From: Hymenopellis radicata
Taxonomy: Eukaryota > Basidiomycota > Agaricomycetes > Agaricales > Physalacriaceae
DNA: 20,921 nt
NCBI GenBank assembly: GCA_015501595.1
Contig: JADNRX010000831.1
Coordinates: forward strand, 1 to 20,921
Direction of reading: 5' to 3'
This document shows, piece by piece, positions 1 through 9,532 of the stretch. Numbering within the stretch: position 1 is the first letter of the stretch; every line of letters begins with the position of its first letter. The translations under genes and the position numbers were made by a program. The notes under the pieces are model-generated. The model was given only the letters and a program-made list of their open reading frames with translations, was not told the origin of the DNA and made no database searches.

Positions 1-1060
1 GCCAGAGAACGGAGTGCTCGCCGCAGTTCAGTTCAGTGTTGTTCCTCCGAGGTTGAGCAGTGCTTAAATCCCCCGCCCCTTGAGCTAGTCGAAAGGGCGC
101 GTTGCCATAGATGCACTAGACCAGGTCTGGCGACTCGGGGTGAGGGGAGTTGCGCGGGGTACAGGCTTAGGTCGCCGAAGGGATGGAGGAGTATTGACTG
201 TGCATGCCTGCCGCCAAACAACCACATGCGCTCATATGATTTCCGAATTAGGCGATCAAACCGATCAACCCTGCTCACCATTGCTCTCCCATGGCGTGTG
301 GTCTGGATTCGCGTGTAATGTTGCATACCCTTAGCACGACGCGAAGCATGTGCTTTGTTATCGGGGATCCCCCCGCGTTCAATCTTGCTTTCGTCTTCCT
401 TGCGGAATGGACCTGGATGGATCATATGAACGATGGTGGCAGTTCGCGCCTTGATTGCTCTCTACGCTTGGTCCCCGATTGCTATCGCGGGATTCATGGC
501 GGAAGCCCGTGAGCATGTCTCGCCGACTGTGAAGCAATTCTAGCCTCGGAATACGATTATTCAAGGACTCTTACCTCTCGTGCCTGGTAAGTACTAGCGT
601 CGTTCGCCAAAAATACGAATTCTTTTGCTCTTTTTAGCTCGAGACCATCATCCGTCTGAAGCCTCGACTGGAGAACGCATGCTTATTGGTTCCTGGAGGC
701 AGCTGTCCCAAATGGGAAGGTCCTCGTCCAATCAGCCCTCTTCCTTCAACCAATCACAACTCGTCGACCGCTCTCCGAGTCTATTCCTCTCGAAAGTTAC
801 AGAACCATCTCTCTGCCTTCCACGCCTCAGACTTCCCTGCATCCCCGTTTCTCTCGACCACCAGGTTCCTCGCATCCTCCTGCTGCACGACTGCCATCGG
901 ACGAACCAGCTCATATTTCCCATCGGCCGTATACTACGAATCTTCGCGGCCAGACACGGAAAGGATTACATTTTTCCCTGACTCACAACGTCGTCTCGTT
1001 ATTCTGAGAAAAGCTAGCTATATCTATCCCGCCGACTACACACGTCGTCTCATATTTATA
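1..1060. other. No convincing gene; one intron-like signal
   Basis: No open frame here resembles a known protein and none has coherent coding character along its length. The only gene-like sign is an intron-shaped stretch at about 588-638 on the plus strand, with a GTAAGT donor and a pyrimidine-rich CTTTTTAG acceptor, followed by an open stretch to about 1000. I could not join convincing coding sequence on both sides of it. It may be an untranslated or decayed exon. Confidence 0.4.
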
Positions 1061-1089
1061 ACTTTAAACGCGTTCCGAGTCCGACATTC

Positions 1090-1440
1090 CAGGACTTGAC
1101 GCGACGGATCTCTCCGGGACCGCGATGACGAAGTCGGGGTCGTACGTGTACATGGGGTCAGGGTTGCGCGTCGCGTCGGCAGGCGGGTTGATGAATCGGT
1201 TCGCGGCTAGGCCCCAGGCGAGATTCGCAACTGTCGCTCGTTGCATGCTACAACAAATTCAATGATATTTTTACGTGTATTTTGGATACATCTTCGATGG
1301 AAACTCTCCGTTCGCCGCTCAAGCGTGTATTATCACCATTTCTTTGAAGCGCAGTGTCCACGGGATCTGTGGGCCGTCTATGACGCGTAATGTGAACGTG
1401 GAAGTGGTGCAGGTGAACGCGTACGAAAGGTGGCCGAATT
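1090..1440 (-). pseudogene. Exon-like remnant of an unidentified gene
   Basis: Read on the minus strand, about 1110-1237 gives a stretch with strongly G/C-rich third positions (for example NRFINPPADATRNPDP and YTYDPDFVIAVPE), unlike the surrounding DNA. A second stretch at about 1325-1440 in another frame has the same codon bias (for example RVIDGPQIPWTLRFKEM) and ends in a stop. About 85 bp of AT-rich sequence separates them and I see no clean splice pair that joins them. I do not recognise the family. This is most likely a gene fragment, or two exons of a decayed minus-strand gene. Confidence 0.3.
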
Positions 1441-1909
1441 GAGTGTCAAGACGTCAATACGTCACTGCGGGACGTAGACGATGGGAAGTCGAGTGCTTTA
1501 CCCGGAAAGAGCTAGTCGAAGCTCAGTCTCAATTGACGTCGCGAATCTCGGCGCCGTTATCTCAAAATTACTGTGGCGCCCTTTCATTCTTCGTTAAGCG
1601 CTCTATCATCAACTTTGCGGCTGAGAAGTCTGATGGCGTTTCTTTGTGTGGGTACATGTGAAGAGAAGTACACACACACGCACGGCGTCAAACTGTATGG
1701 AATGCTGCGAAGCTGTGAATCGTTCTTTATTGAAACAAAGACATGAACCGGGGATGGATCGTATGATGAGAGACAAGAGCGGCAAACGGATCTCATATCT
1801 GATTCTGTGTACACGTTCATTCTAATAGATAAACACACCTCAAAGACATGGAAGACACAAAGGACTTGAGGCTGGGCACAGGGTGCGGATCCCATGTCAG
1901 ACTAACACG

Positions 1910-2190
1910 GATCGATTCATGCAAAGGCCTGCTAGTCGGCGTTTAGATAACATAGAACACGCCCGGAGCGGAAAACATACCTTCCACGATGGGAAGATCT
2001 GCATCGTGCCAATCCTCGATGTATGTCAGGTGACTGAGGTAAGAGCCTGTTATCGCGTTGTCCCAACAAGATCCGGCTCGACGAGTCATAGATATGATCA
2101 TCTCTGGCAGGCTGTAAGCGGTGAACGGTGCGCTAAACGCAAGTTTGGCGGATGAGATGCCAAAAGATAAGATGGTCGCGTTCACTGCTG
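1910..2190 (-). pseudogene. Exon-like fragment with canonical donor, unknown
   Basis: On the minus strand about 2183-1979 is open for roughly 68 codons. It begins after a plausible TTAGACAG acceptor and ends at a good GTATGT donor following a GAA G codon. The translation includes SCWDNAITGSYLSHLTYIED, which looks like protein rather than noise. Continuing after a possible CTAG or CAG acceptor near 1940 gives only a few codons before a stop at about 1902. A further coding-like run lies upstream near 2290-2390 in the same direction. I do not recognise the protein; it may be the 3' part of a decayed gene. Confidence 0.28.
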
Positions 2191-2605
2191 TCTAAACGGC
2201 CCGGATATAAGGCATGTGCTACGCCACCTTGGAAGAGAGAGAGCTGTGGTGGTGTATTCACAAGACTTTCATTTCCGCAGATCTGCGATGGATTACTGTA
2301 GAGCTGTAGAGCGGGAAGGCAATACTTCGGGTAGTAGCAGCCGTGAGCAACATCTGACCTAAATATGGGCCGCTGTTCACATTGTCCCGGATTGACGGCG
2401 TACATACAGCAGAAGTATAGGGTTATACATGTGCAGGCGGGATGGAAGTGGACCTGAAAAGGGAGCGGTGGGAGCGCCTCGGAAAGTCTGTGGATCAGAG
2501 GTAAGCCGCGGTTATGATGCAGGGATGGGGCGGGCACGATTAGATGTGCCAGCATCGATGAGTGAGCATGAGGATGACACGGATAATCAGGCCAAGACCG
2601 AAAGA

Positions 2606-2640
2606 GGAAGTCGAACCACTCCTAAAAAGGAAGTCGAACC
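2606..2640. repeat. 12-bp direct repeat, 23-bp spacing
   Basis: The 12-mer GGAAGTCGAACC occurs at 2606-2617 and 2629-2640, about 45 bp upstream of the TATA box of the gene at 2749. Its position suggests an upstream regulatory site, but function is inference. Confidence 0.5.
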
Positions 2641-2681
2641 GATGGGATCTAACCTCCCGATCTGGCACTGGCTGGCAGACT

Positions 2682-2690
2682 TATATAAAG
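2682..2690 (+). promoter_or_regulatory. TATA box of the 206-residue protein gene
   Basis: TATATAAAG lies 59 bp upstream of the ATG at 2749. It is followed by a pyrimidine-rich stretch (about 2699-2720) typical of fungal core promoters and transcription start regions. Confidence 0.7.
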
Positions 2691-2748
2691 GTCGGGTAAT
2701 TCTTCCCTTCCTCCCCCAGATTTTAGTGCGCCACCAACCGCGTCGAAG

Positions 2749-3369
2749 ATGCACCAGCACCCGTCGTCCCACGCTGACGGAGTCAGCTACCTACTGGACC
2801 CCTCATACTACTCATCGCACACGTCCTACCAGCCCCGCGTCTACATTGACCGCAAGGGCAACATGCACGACCCAGATTATCGCCACTTTCCCGTGTTATC
2901 CTCGTCGTCCTCCAATTCACCCATATCCCCAGACGACGATGACGACGCCGCCATTTACGTCGACCCATTCTCATACAACGCGCCGCGCCGCTCGTCGTCG
3001 CTGTTGCGGCCAACCGCCTCATACTATCCTTCGTCGTCGGTCTCCTCGTCTCCTTCATCCTACGAAGCGTCTCCATTCGACGACGAGCCTTCGGAGAACG
3101 CGGTCAAGAAGGCACTGCGCCGCCGTCGCGACAAGCGACGCGCCTCGCTCGACTCGTATGTCGCGGAGGAGGAGCCCGTTGTCGAGCAAGTGGAGGAGCA
3201 GGAGCAGGACGACGACGACGAGTCGGACGTCGAGCTGGAGGAGAAGGAGGACCACGGCGCGCCATCCTGTGGCGAGGCATTGAAGCGCCAGTGGCAGTCC
3301 ATATCCCTCTCCATGAACTTCCGCATATTCCGCGCGCGTAGACGCTTGAAGCGTGTCCTCAGCAAGTGA
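2749..3369 (+). CDS. Hypothetical 206-residue Ser-rich, charged protein
   Basis: This is an intronless reading frame for 206 residues with a TATA box and pyrimidine tract in front. I chose the first ATG after the TATA box. The N-terminal part (1-65) is rich in His, Tyr and Ser and runs into an Asp run (62-66). A Ser/Tyr/Pro-rich region spans about 80-110. A strongly basic block, KKALRRRRDKRR, covers 120-131 and resembles a nuclear localisation signal. An acidic Glu/Asp tract follows at about 140-168. The C-terminal end (about 173-206) is more ordered-looking and basic, with CGEALKRQWQS and FRIFRARRRLKRVL. There is no signal peptide or membrane segment. Short conserved C-terminal basic motifs behind low-complexity regions are common in basidiomycete proteins of unknown function. 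Strong G/C bias at third positions supports translation. Function is unknown; a nuclear role is inference from the basic block. Confidence 0.82.
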   Translation: MHQHPSSHADGVSYLLDPSYYSSHTSYQPRVYIDRKGNMHDPDYRHFPVLSSSSSNSPISPDDDDDAAIYVDPFSYNAPRRSSSLLRPTASYYPSSSVSSSPSSYEASPFDDEPSENAVKKALRRRRDKRRASLDSYVAEEEPVVEQVEEQEQDDDDESDVELEEKEDHGAPSCGEALKRQWQSISLSMNFRIFRARRRLKRVLSK

Positions 3370-4500
3370 CCCATTCCCCTTCGTCTTTCCACTTTCGCTT
3401 TTGGATACCCCCCCGCATCATCGTCTGTACACCCACTTCCACATCCATCTGTATCACCACACACACCACACACACGCGCACACACAGTTATATTTTTCGT
3501 GTTTACCCCAAGGGGTCCTTTCTATGCGCTACCATTTCGCTTTCGACTTTTCGCACACACTTGTATCTACTTATGCATTACGGATTTGGACGGATTTTTC
3601 ACATACAAATGACATTGAATGATCATCATGATTTGATACCATTATTTTGCTGTATGACTATTTGAGCAAGCAACTTTACTGTCGCGAAGTGAGTATTAAT
3701 CCTGCAGGTCTGTCAACACGAAATAAGCGACGCGCCCGTTGCGCGTAGCATTCTCATACAGTAAGCGCCACATTTGAAGTTGAGCTATGAGCTAACTGGC
3801 ATTATTATCGTACACAGCTACAGGCTAGAAATATACAGGTGAGCGGCCGGTCAACGGTGTAAACAACCTGCTCGACCTCAAATACCAACTCCATAATACA
3901 CAATAACGTACTCCGAGCTCAAACGCTCAGAACCGCCGCAGAACCAACGCAGCACCCGACTTCATCCCCACACAGGCGGCGTTCACTGGCATCACATCGA
4001 CCGGGTTAAGTTAACTTAGTCCTCTCTGGTACGACGTCCTGCACGACCCGTATGTCCGCGCTTTTCAAAACCTTTTGCTAGGGGACCTGCTGGTGTTATT
4101 AAAAGTCCTGTTTGACGCGCTTCGGTGGTCGTCAGGCCTAAACCAAAAACCAAAACCAAAACAAATCCTTGGAGCGCGTACTAAGCCACCGTTCCCGGGT
4201 TCCTCCAGTACCGTACGCGTCGCGCTGCCGTCTGGTTGGATTTACATTGCCTAATTTAAAAAACCCACCAAGCTAAACCCAAAGTCCTCGAGTTTGCGTC
4301 ACCGTGTGCCTCGAGGAGCATGACACTTGGCCTGTACTTTACCGCTGGCGTTCGGTGGGACCGTGCCGTGTATCGACTTCCTTCCTTTCTTCCTCGCCAG
4401 TATCACAATAACCTCTGGGGATATCACAGGCGCATTGGTCAGCCGAACCTCTTCTGCAAGGGACCAGAAGGCGATCCAACCAATCGTCCACTACCTCCCA
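3370..4500. other. Intergenic region, CA-rich tract and A-rich tract
   Basis: This is the 3' flank of the 2749 gene. A CA-rich low-complexity tract lies at about 3455-3487, and a short run of CCAAAA-like units at about 4140-4165. A brief coding-like minus-strand stretch near 4003-3929 ends in a stop and could be the tail of a lost gene. I see no complete gene, RNA gene or mobile-element end here. Confidence 0.4.
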
Positions 4501-4501
4501 A

Positions 4502-4700
4502 CTTGCAAGCTGCGACCTCCCCCCACTCACGAGGCGTCCTCACTACCACCACTCCCGCTGTAAGGAATGTCAGCTGCCGTCGCCATATCGAGTCGCTACT
4601 TCTCCCCAAGCCTTAGCCTCCCTACATGCGCCCTTCCAACTGCTTCGTCTCTCACTCGGGTCCAATATCAATGTCTTGCTCTGCTGTCTGAAGGCGATGT
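4502..4700 (+). repeat. Duplicated block A, copy 1 (inverted partner at 14064)
   Basis: This block matches the reverse complement of about 14064-14260. Shared stretches include CCACTCACGAGGC, AATGTCAGCTGCC, TCGCCATATC and TTGCTCTGCTGTCTGAAGGC, in the same order with scattered substitutions and small indels. It is the left flank of the duplicated locus. In locus 2 this flank is inverted while the neighbouring GH31 segment is not. Confidence 0.8.
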
Positions 4701-5245
4701 GGTTCGCATGTTGCTACTGCGCTCTGACTCAGCGACGGTGTCACTGTCTCATTCGTCTCGGCTCATTCGGGGAGTGCGTGTCCATCTCACTCTGACTCTA
4801 TGTATTCCGCGTCGTTGAATCGTAATCCATCTTTATCATTAACCCGTCCCGGGTAAAGTTCTAGGAGACGCCCGCACCTATTGTCTTTCAGCCTTCTCGT
4901 TTGGGAATGGACAGCCTCACACCAACAGTGGGGACGTCTTCCTGATTCTACAGCGATATCACCTTCCAGAACCGCCATCGATGTTCGACAAGCGCTGATC
5001 CCACGACAAGGCGATGGAGGCGTGTTTTCTTCGGGCGTCTACACATGATCACGGGTCTTCCGTGTACGGAACGCTCACGGGAAATCCTCCGCAGAAATGC
5101 TGCGGGCTGTCAATCGATCGTCTTCGTGCGGACGGAGACGGATAGCATGCTGCTGTGGTAAGACAGCCATATTCGGGCGTCCAGGCGTCTTCAGACGACG
5201 GGCGTGTCGCTGGTTTCTTAGCCATATCTGGATCGAGTCCCTCTA
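4701..5245. other. Intergenic, no gene seen
   Basis: This lies between duplicated blocks A and B of locus 1. I see no open frame with coding character and no matching sequence in locus 2. It was probably lost there, or inserted here. Confidence 0.4.
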
Positions 5246-5467
5246 CTGCTCAGCCGAACCAAGTTGATTCGTTTCCGAGTCTGAGACGTGGATCGTCAAT
5301 CGCAGTTATAAGATACGATAACACGAACGATGATGATTATGACGATTACGGGGGAAGTAAAGGAACGATGACACATAGTTGCGCGACGCACGAGGCAGGT
5401 CATCGCAAAAACCTTCCAGTGGTGGATGCAGTCGCCATAAAAGGGATTGATGAGAGTACTTGGTGTG

Positions 5468-5505
5468 GAGCATAGAGGTGATGTGGGAGCATAGAGGTGA
5501 TGTGT
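5468..5505. repeat. 19-bp tandem repeat, two units
   Basis: Two units, 5468-5486 and 5487-5505, share GAGCATAGAGGTGATGTG and differ only in the last base. The locus 2 counterpart has a single unit (near 14585), so the tandem duplication probably arose in locus 1 after the segmental duplication. Confidence 0.75.
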
Positions 5506-5936
5506 GCGTAGTACTGTCGACATGTTTGATGAAACATAAAGACCTGATAATAGTCGAGGGAAGGGAACACATACAGTAGAGTGCCATTGATACCGGATGT
5601 TCCATCCAGTATGTTCTACTGGTTTCGAACGGAGATGTTCCGGAGAAGCTTCGTAGATATGAAGATTGTTACTGTCAAGTGGAAAACAATCCTTGAAACC
5701 AGCGCGACGCGAATGGGTGGAATCAAGAAGGTCATCCCGATCAGGAAGGTTGCGCTGCGCCGATCGCGACCAAACTTGCTCTCTTCTTTCATCAGCGATG
5801 TACACTCCTGTTCCGGTTTTCCGTATTTTCCCTACGCTCCTGGTCACACCTGACAGTCAGGGATGGTTTTCACACGTGGTGCAGAACCGGGCGGTTGACC
5901 AGCAATCGCTCGGATGCCATTCTTCTTCTTCTATCG

Positions 5937-5960
5937 CCTGGTATTCCGCCTGGTATTCCC
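5937..5960. repeat. 12-bp tandem repeat, two units
   Basis: CCTGGTATTCC plus one base is repeated back to back at 5937-5948 and 5949-5960. It is a short local duplication in the 5' flank of the GH31 gene, with no known function. Confidence 0.6.
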
Positions 5961-6101
5961 CCCTCCACAAAGCTTTACGTCCAGGAGTCGTCCCTGCCCG
6001 CCGGAACTACACCGCCCACGCACGCCGTCGCACTTATCGTTACATCAAATTCTGCTAGCCGAGCGTGGGCACGGGCGTCGCGCCCTATAACATAATGGAC
6101 A

Positions 6102-6109
6102 TATAAAGG
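6102..6109 (+). promoter_or_regulatory. TATA box of GH31 copy 1
   Basis: TATAAAGG lies about 34 bp upstream of the ATG at 6143. The aligned site in locus 2 (about 15164) reads TATACAGC, so the box is mutated in the decayed copy. Confidence 0.6.
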
Positions 6110-6142
6110 AACCACCTTTCCGTGTTATGCAGTATTGCAAAC

Positions 6143-9014
6143 ATGGTCAAGTTCTCCGCTGGCATGTGGGAGAATGCCCCAAACGTCGATATCAACTGGG
6201 CGACGGAGATTGTAAAGAGTGAGGCTTTGGAAGATCGCATTCGATGTGTCGCGGTGCGTTTGAGCTGCTTAATCTCTAAATCTCCTTATAACAGTTTTAT
6301 TCATAGACTACGAAGCGCATACGCTCTCGCGGGGATACCCTGAACGCGGCCACGCTCACACTCGACTGTTCTTCTCCAATTCCGATGTTATCCAATTCGA
6401 AGCGTGTCATTGGAAAGCGCACAAGCCTACCCTCCAAGGACCCCACTTTGAACTGTTTCCAGACGTAAACGCGAAACACTCTGTGCGTCATTTTGGCTCA
6501 AACTTGGCCATGCTTTGGGCTAATCTTACGTTATGAAAACAGACTGCGTCCCGTCAAGACCACCTCCGGATTCTCAGGTCGGAGTCTGAGCTAACGCTCG
6601 CCACCGACACGCTGTCTGCTGTTTTTGACACGCGCCCGGGGCAATTTCACTTTGGTGTACGTTCCCATAGCGCCGCGAACTCGACTAGTATCTCGCCAGT
6701 CGATGCGTCTGGGCATCTACTCGCACAACTGGGATGGAGATCAATCGGATATGTAAAGCGCGATACCAACTTGGGACATCCTAATCTAAATCTTACCGAT
6801 CCGGATAAGGGCGACATGTGGATGACGGTACAGTTTCAGACTTATGTCGGCGAAAAGATATACGGCTTAGGCGAACGATTTGGACCGTTTGTCAAAAATG
6901 GGCAGGTTCGTGGTCTCTCAAGTTCGTTTGCTACTCGATGCTGAACAGAATGAATAGGCCGTTGAGATGTGGAATGAAAGTGGCGGGACATCCTCTGAAC
7001 TGGCGTACAAGAATATTCCCTTTTTCCTCAGCTCTCGTGGGTACGGCGTGTTCGTCGCTTTTCCTGGCTTCGTTAGCTTTGAAATTCAGAGCGAAAGTAG
7101 GTGTTTTATGCTTCTACTGTGGCAGATGAATCATATTATTCCTAGGTGCGAGTCGAATTAACATCTCGGTGCCAATGGAGGCGATATCACTCTACATCGT
7201 GCACGGTCCTACACCAAAGGCGATCCTTGAGCGGTATACGGCTATCACTGGACGCCCAGCGCTTCCTCCACCTTGGACATTCGACCTATGGCTTTCCACG
7301 TCCTTCACGACTGAGTATGACGAGTCGACAGTTACTAGCTTCCTTCAGGGGATGCAAGATCGAGATATTTCTGTGGGGGTGTTCCACTTTGATTGCTTCT
7401 GGATGAAGGCATTCCAGTGGTGTGACTTCGAGTTTGACAACAAGTTTTTCCCGGATGCGAAGGGGCAGCTTTCGCGTCTGAAGGAGAAGGGGTATAAGGT
7501 CGGTCGCGGGTTTTCTTCGAGTTTAGTGCGCTTAAAAAGGAATAGATCTGCGTCTGGATCAACCCTTACATCGCTCAGGAGAGCAAGATATTCGATGAAG
7601 GCGTCGAAGGAGGCTTTTTCATCAAGAAACAGGATGGGAGTGTGTGGCAGTTCGATTATTGGGTTTGTGACATTTTGCTTCCGGACGTCTGTACTGAGTA
7701 GCGTTATAGCAAGCGGCATGGCCTTTGTCGATTTCACCAATCCCGCTGCCTGCGCGTGGTACCAGTCCAAGCTTGTCGCCCTTATGGATATGGGTGTTGA
7801 TACTTTCAAGGTAACACCCCACACCAAACGCTTCGTCTGTACTCAACACTTTCAGACCGACTTTGGCGAACGCATCCCGACGGGCAATACAGTCTACTTT
7901 GATGGCTCGCATCCTGCGAAGATGCACAACTACTACGCTTTCCTATACAATAAAGTCACATTTGAAGCCGTGGAGAAGTACAAGGGCAAGCATGAAGCGA
8001 TTGTATTCGCGCGCGCTGCGACGGCTGGCGGGCAGCGGTTTCCTGTGCATTGGGGAGGAGACCCGATGTCGACGTTTGAGGCTATGGCGGAGACGTTGAG
8101 GGGCGGGTTGAGTTTGGGCGTGTCGGGGTTCGGATACTGGGCGCATGATATCGGGGGGTTCATGCACGACTTGGGTACGTTGCTTTAGGTTACTGTGTGG
8201 AGGCTTGGAGGCTGACATCAAGTAGGTGCTGGAGGTTTTCATGGAGGAGTTGATCCCGCGTTGTATAAACGGTGGTTCGCGTTTGGGGCGTTATCCAGTC
8301 ATTCGCGGTTGCACGGGAGTGGAAGTTATCGAGTGCGTTGACTCGTTATACTCCCTTGGTGAACGTAAGTTGACGTTTTTTCTGCAGGTCCCATGGCTCG
8401 TAGATGAAACTGGCCAAGCGGATCGTGTACTGAAGAAATTCATCGATCTCAAGCTTTCGCTCATGCCCTACCTCTACGCGACAGCTATCGACACCCACGA
8501 GACCGGTGTGCCGATGATGCGCCCGCTCTTCATGGAGTTCCCGGAGGACCCCATTTGCTGGACCATCGACACCCAATACCTCCTCGGCCCTAACCTGATG
8601 GTCTGTCCCATCTTCAACCAGGCCGGGTCGGTGCAGTTTTATGTCCCGGAAGGAAATTGGTATGGGATGGTGGACGGGAAGATGCGTAGGGGGCCGCGGT
8701 ATTTCGTGGAGACGCATGATTTTATGAGTCTTCCTGTGCTGTTGCGGCCTGGGGGTGTGGTTGTACTTGGGAAATGCAACGGGGAGGGTGACCGTGTAGG
8801 GAGACGGCTGGCTACGTATGATTATGCGAAGGAGGCGAGGGTTGTTGTTAATCCTGGGGATGGGGTGCTGGATGTGGAGGTGCGTGTGCCGGATAGTCAG
8901 AGGCTCGGGGAGGTTGCGGCTGTGCTGCGCGTATGTGGCGATGCGAGTGGGGTTGAGGTGATGGTTGTGCGAGGTGAGATGAAGGGTGGGTATAGTGTTC
9001 AGATTGTTGGATAG
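6143..9014 (+). CDS. GH31 alpha-xylosidase, ten exons, two apparent frameshifts
   Basis: Glycoside hydrolase family 31 of the YicI-like alpha-xylosidase type, which removes non-reducing alpha-xylosyl units from xyloglucan oligosaccharides by a retaining mechanism. Exons read from sequence: 6143-6253, 6307-6482, 6543-6905, 6958-7096, 7146-7498, 7546-7662, 7710-7810, 7856-8174, 8226-8332, 8388-9014, giving about 804 residues, close to bacterial YicI. Visible motifs: [12 protein letters not shown] and [13 protein letters not shown] in the barrel, nucleophile Asp in TDFGERIP (about residue 456, codon 7859-7861), acid/base Asp in HWGGD (about 523, codon 8060-8062), then HDIGGF and a C-terminal beta domain. 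The Cys of FQWCDF and Phe of TTSF match residues linked to xyloside preference in YicI. There is no signal peptide, so it is probably intracellular. Exon 2 and exon 7 are each one base short (near 6381 and 7716); the decayed copy keeps frame at both places. Identity is firm; functionality is uncertain. Confidence 0.93.
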
Positions 9015-9361
9015 GGCAAGTACTTGGATGTAATGTATCATTTATACAAAGTAGAGAAAGAAAGATCTACGTTTTTGAATAGTTCACTGACTTCAACTTG
9101 CAAAGGCTGCCCCAGGACATCGGTGTAGGTCTGACTCTTGTTGCCTATGGCGGCCTTCGATCTTGGCCAATGAACCAAAGATCGTTCTGGCTTTGGGACG
9201 ATCCTGGGAGTCGTAGCGCGGAAGGATCGCCGGCTCGTCGACAAGTGCTAACGACGGCGGCGCGTATCAGCCATTCTGCATAATGGTAGTGGTCTTGAAA
9301 TAAGAAGGGAGGTCGACTGTCATTTGTGTTTGGGAAACACTTGCCACCAGGTTTGCATAGC

Positions 9362-9370
9362 AAAAAAAAA
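9362..9370 (-). terminator. Poly-T pol III type terminator
   Basis: Nine consecutive A on the plus strand make TTTTTTTTT downstream of the tRNA-like gene on the minus strand. This is the usual RNA polymerase III stop signal. Confidence 0.5.
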
Positions 9371-9387
9371 TCTGCCACGAGGACGAA

Positions 9388-9462
9388 TACGACCGGCCTG
9401 AGTCGAACAGGCATAGATTGTTCATGATGTTCAATTGTGCTTTACCGCTAAGCTACAGCCGT
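9388..9462 (-). tRNA. tRNA-like gene, anticodon not assignable
   Basis: The 75-nt minus-strand sequence folds partly like a tRNA. The 7-bp acceptor stem ACGGCTG/CGGTCGT includes wobble pairs. It also has a 4-bp D stem GCTT/AAGC with the loop AGCGGTA, and a perfect 5-bp T stem GCCTG/CAGGC around the loop TTCGACT. The region where the anticodon arm should be is 26 nt and does not give a normal 5-bp stem with a 7-nt loop, so no anticodon can be named. A run of nine T (minus strand, 9370-9362) about 18 nt past the 3' end would terminate RNA polymerase III. A related 75-nt copy lies at 18021-18095. It could be a tRNA gene with a tiny intron, a decayed tRNA, or the head of a SINE-like element. Confidence 0.45.
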
Positions 9463-9532
9463 GTACCAACATCAAGGGGAATTAACATGTTCTTCGTTGA
9501 AGGTAACGGTGGCGCAGTATCGATGGCGGATA

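Larger units (their letters stand above)
5246..8552 (+). repeat. Duplicated block B, copy 1 (direct partner 14321-17120)
   Basis: This block carries the upstream region and most of the GH31 gene. It matches 14321-17120 in the same orientation, starting near CAGCCGAACCAAGT and ending within the GH31 C-terminal domain near TTCCCGGAGGAC. Similarity covers both non-coding DNA and introns, so this is a genomic duplication and not retroposition. The partner is shorter because of internal deletions. Confidence 0.9.

Noticed and set aside
2429..3283. A 284-codon plus-strand open frame overlapping the 2749 gene
   Set aside because: It is a shadow frame. The overlapping 2749-3369 frame starts at the ATG after the TATA box and has the expected codon bias; the longer frame is open because of Ser/Asp-rich codons in the real gene.
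3060..3485. Minus-strand frames opposite the 2749 gene
   Set aside because: These are Ser- and Cys-rich translations mirroring the GAC/GAG/TCG codons of the real gene, with no promoter or domain.
3455..3487. CRISPR or structured repeat at the CA-rich tract
   Set aside because: It is simple low-complexity CA/CAC sequence without regular spacers, and the host is eukaryotic.
5296..5847. A 183-codon minus-strand open frame upstream of GH31
   Set aside because: The aligned region in locus 2 differs by many indels that are not multiples of three, and the translation has no coding bias or recognisable motif. Probably chance.
6656..6700. A possible extra GH31 intron starting at GTGTACGT and ending CCAG
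   Set aside because: The donor is weak and not conserved in the second copy. The unspliced frame is open and continuous in both, so I kept it as coding.
7169..8188. A single 339-codon frame through GH31
   Set aside because: It reads through introns 5, 6 and 7. The family sequence is restored only by splicing at 7499-7545 and 7663-7709, so it is not one exon.
8346..9041. A 231-codon minus-strand frame opposite the GH31 last exon
   Set aside because: It is antisense to a clearly recognised GH31 C-terminal domain; a shadow frame.
9388..9462. A standard tRNA with a named anticodon (Met CAT or Phe GAA)
   Set aside because: Both triplets occur in the loop region, but neither gives a 5-bp stem with a 7-nt loop and a normal variable loop.
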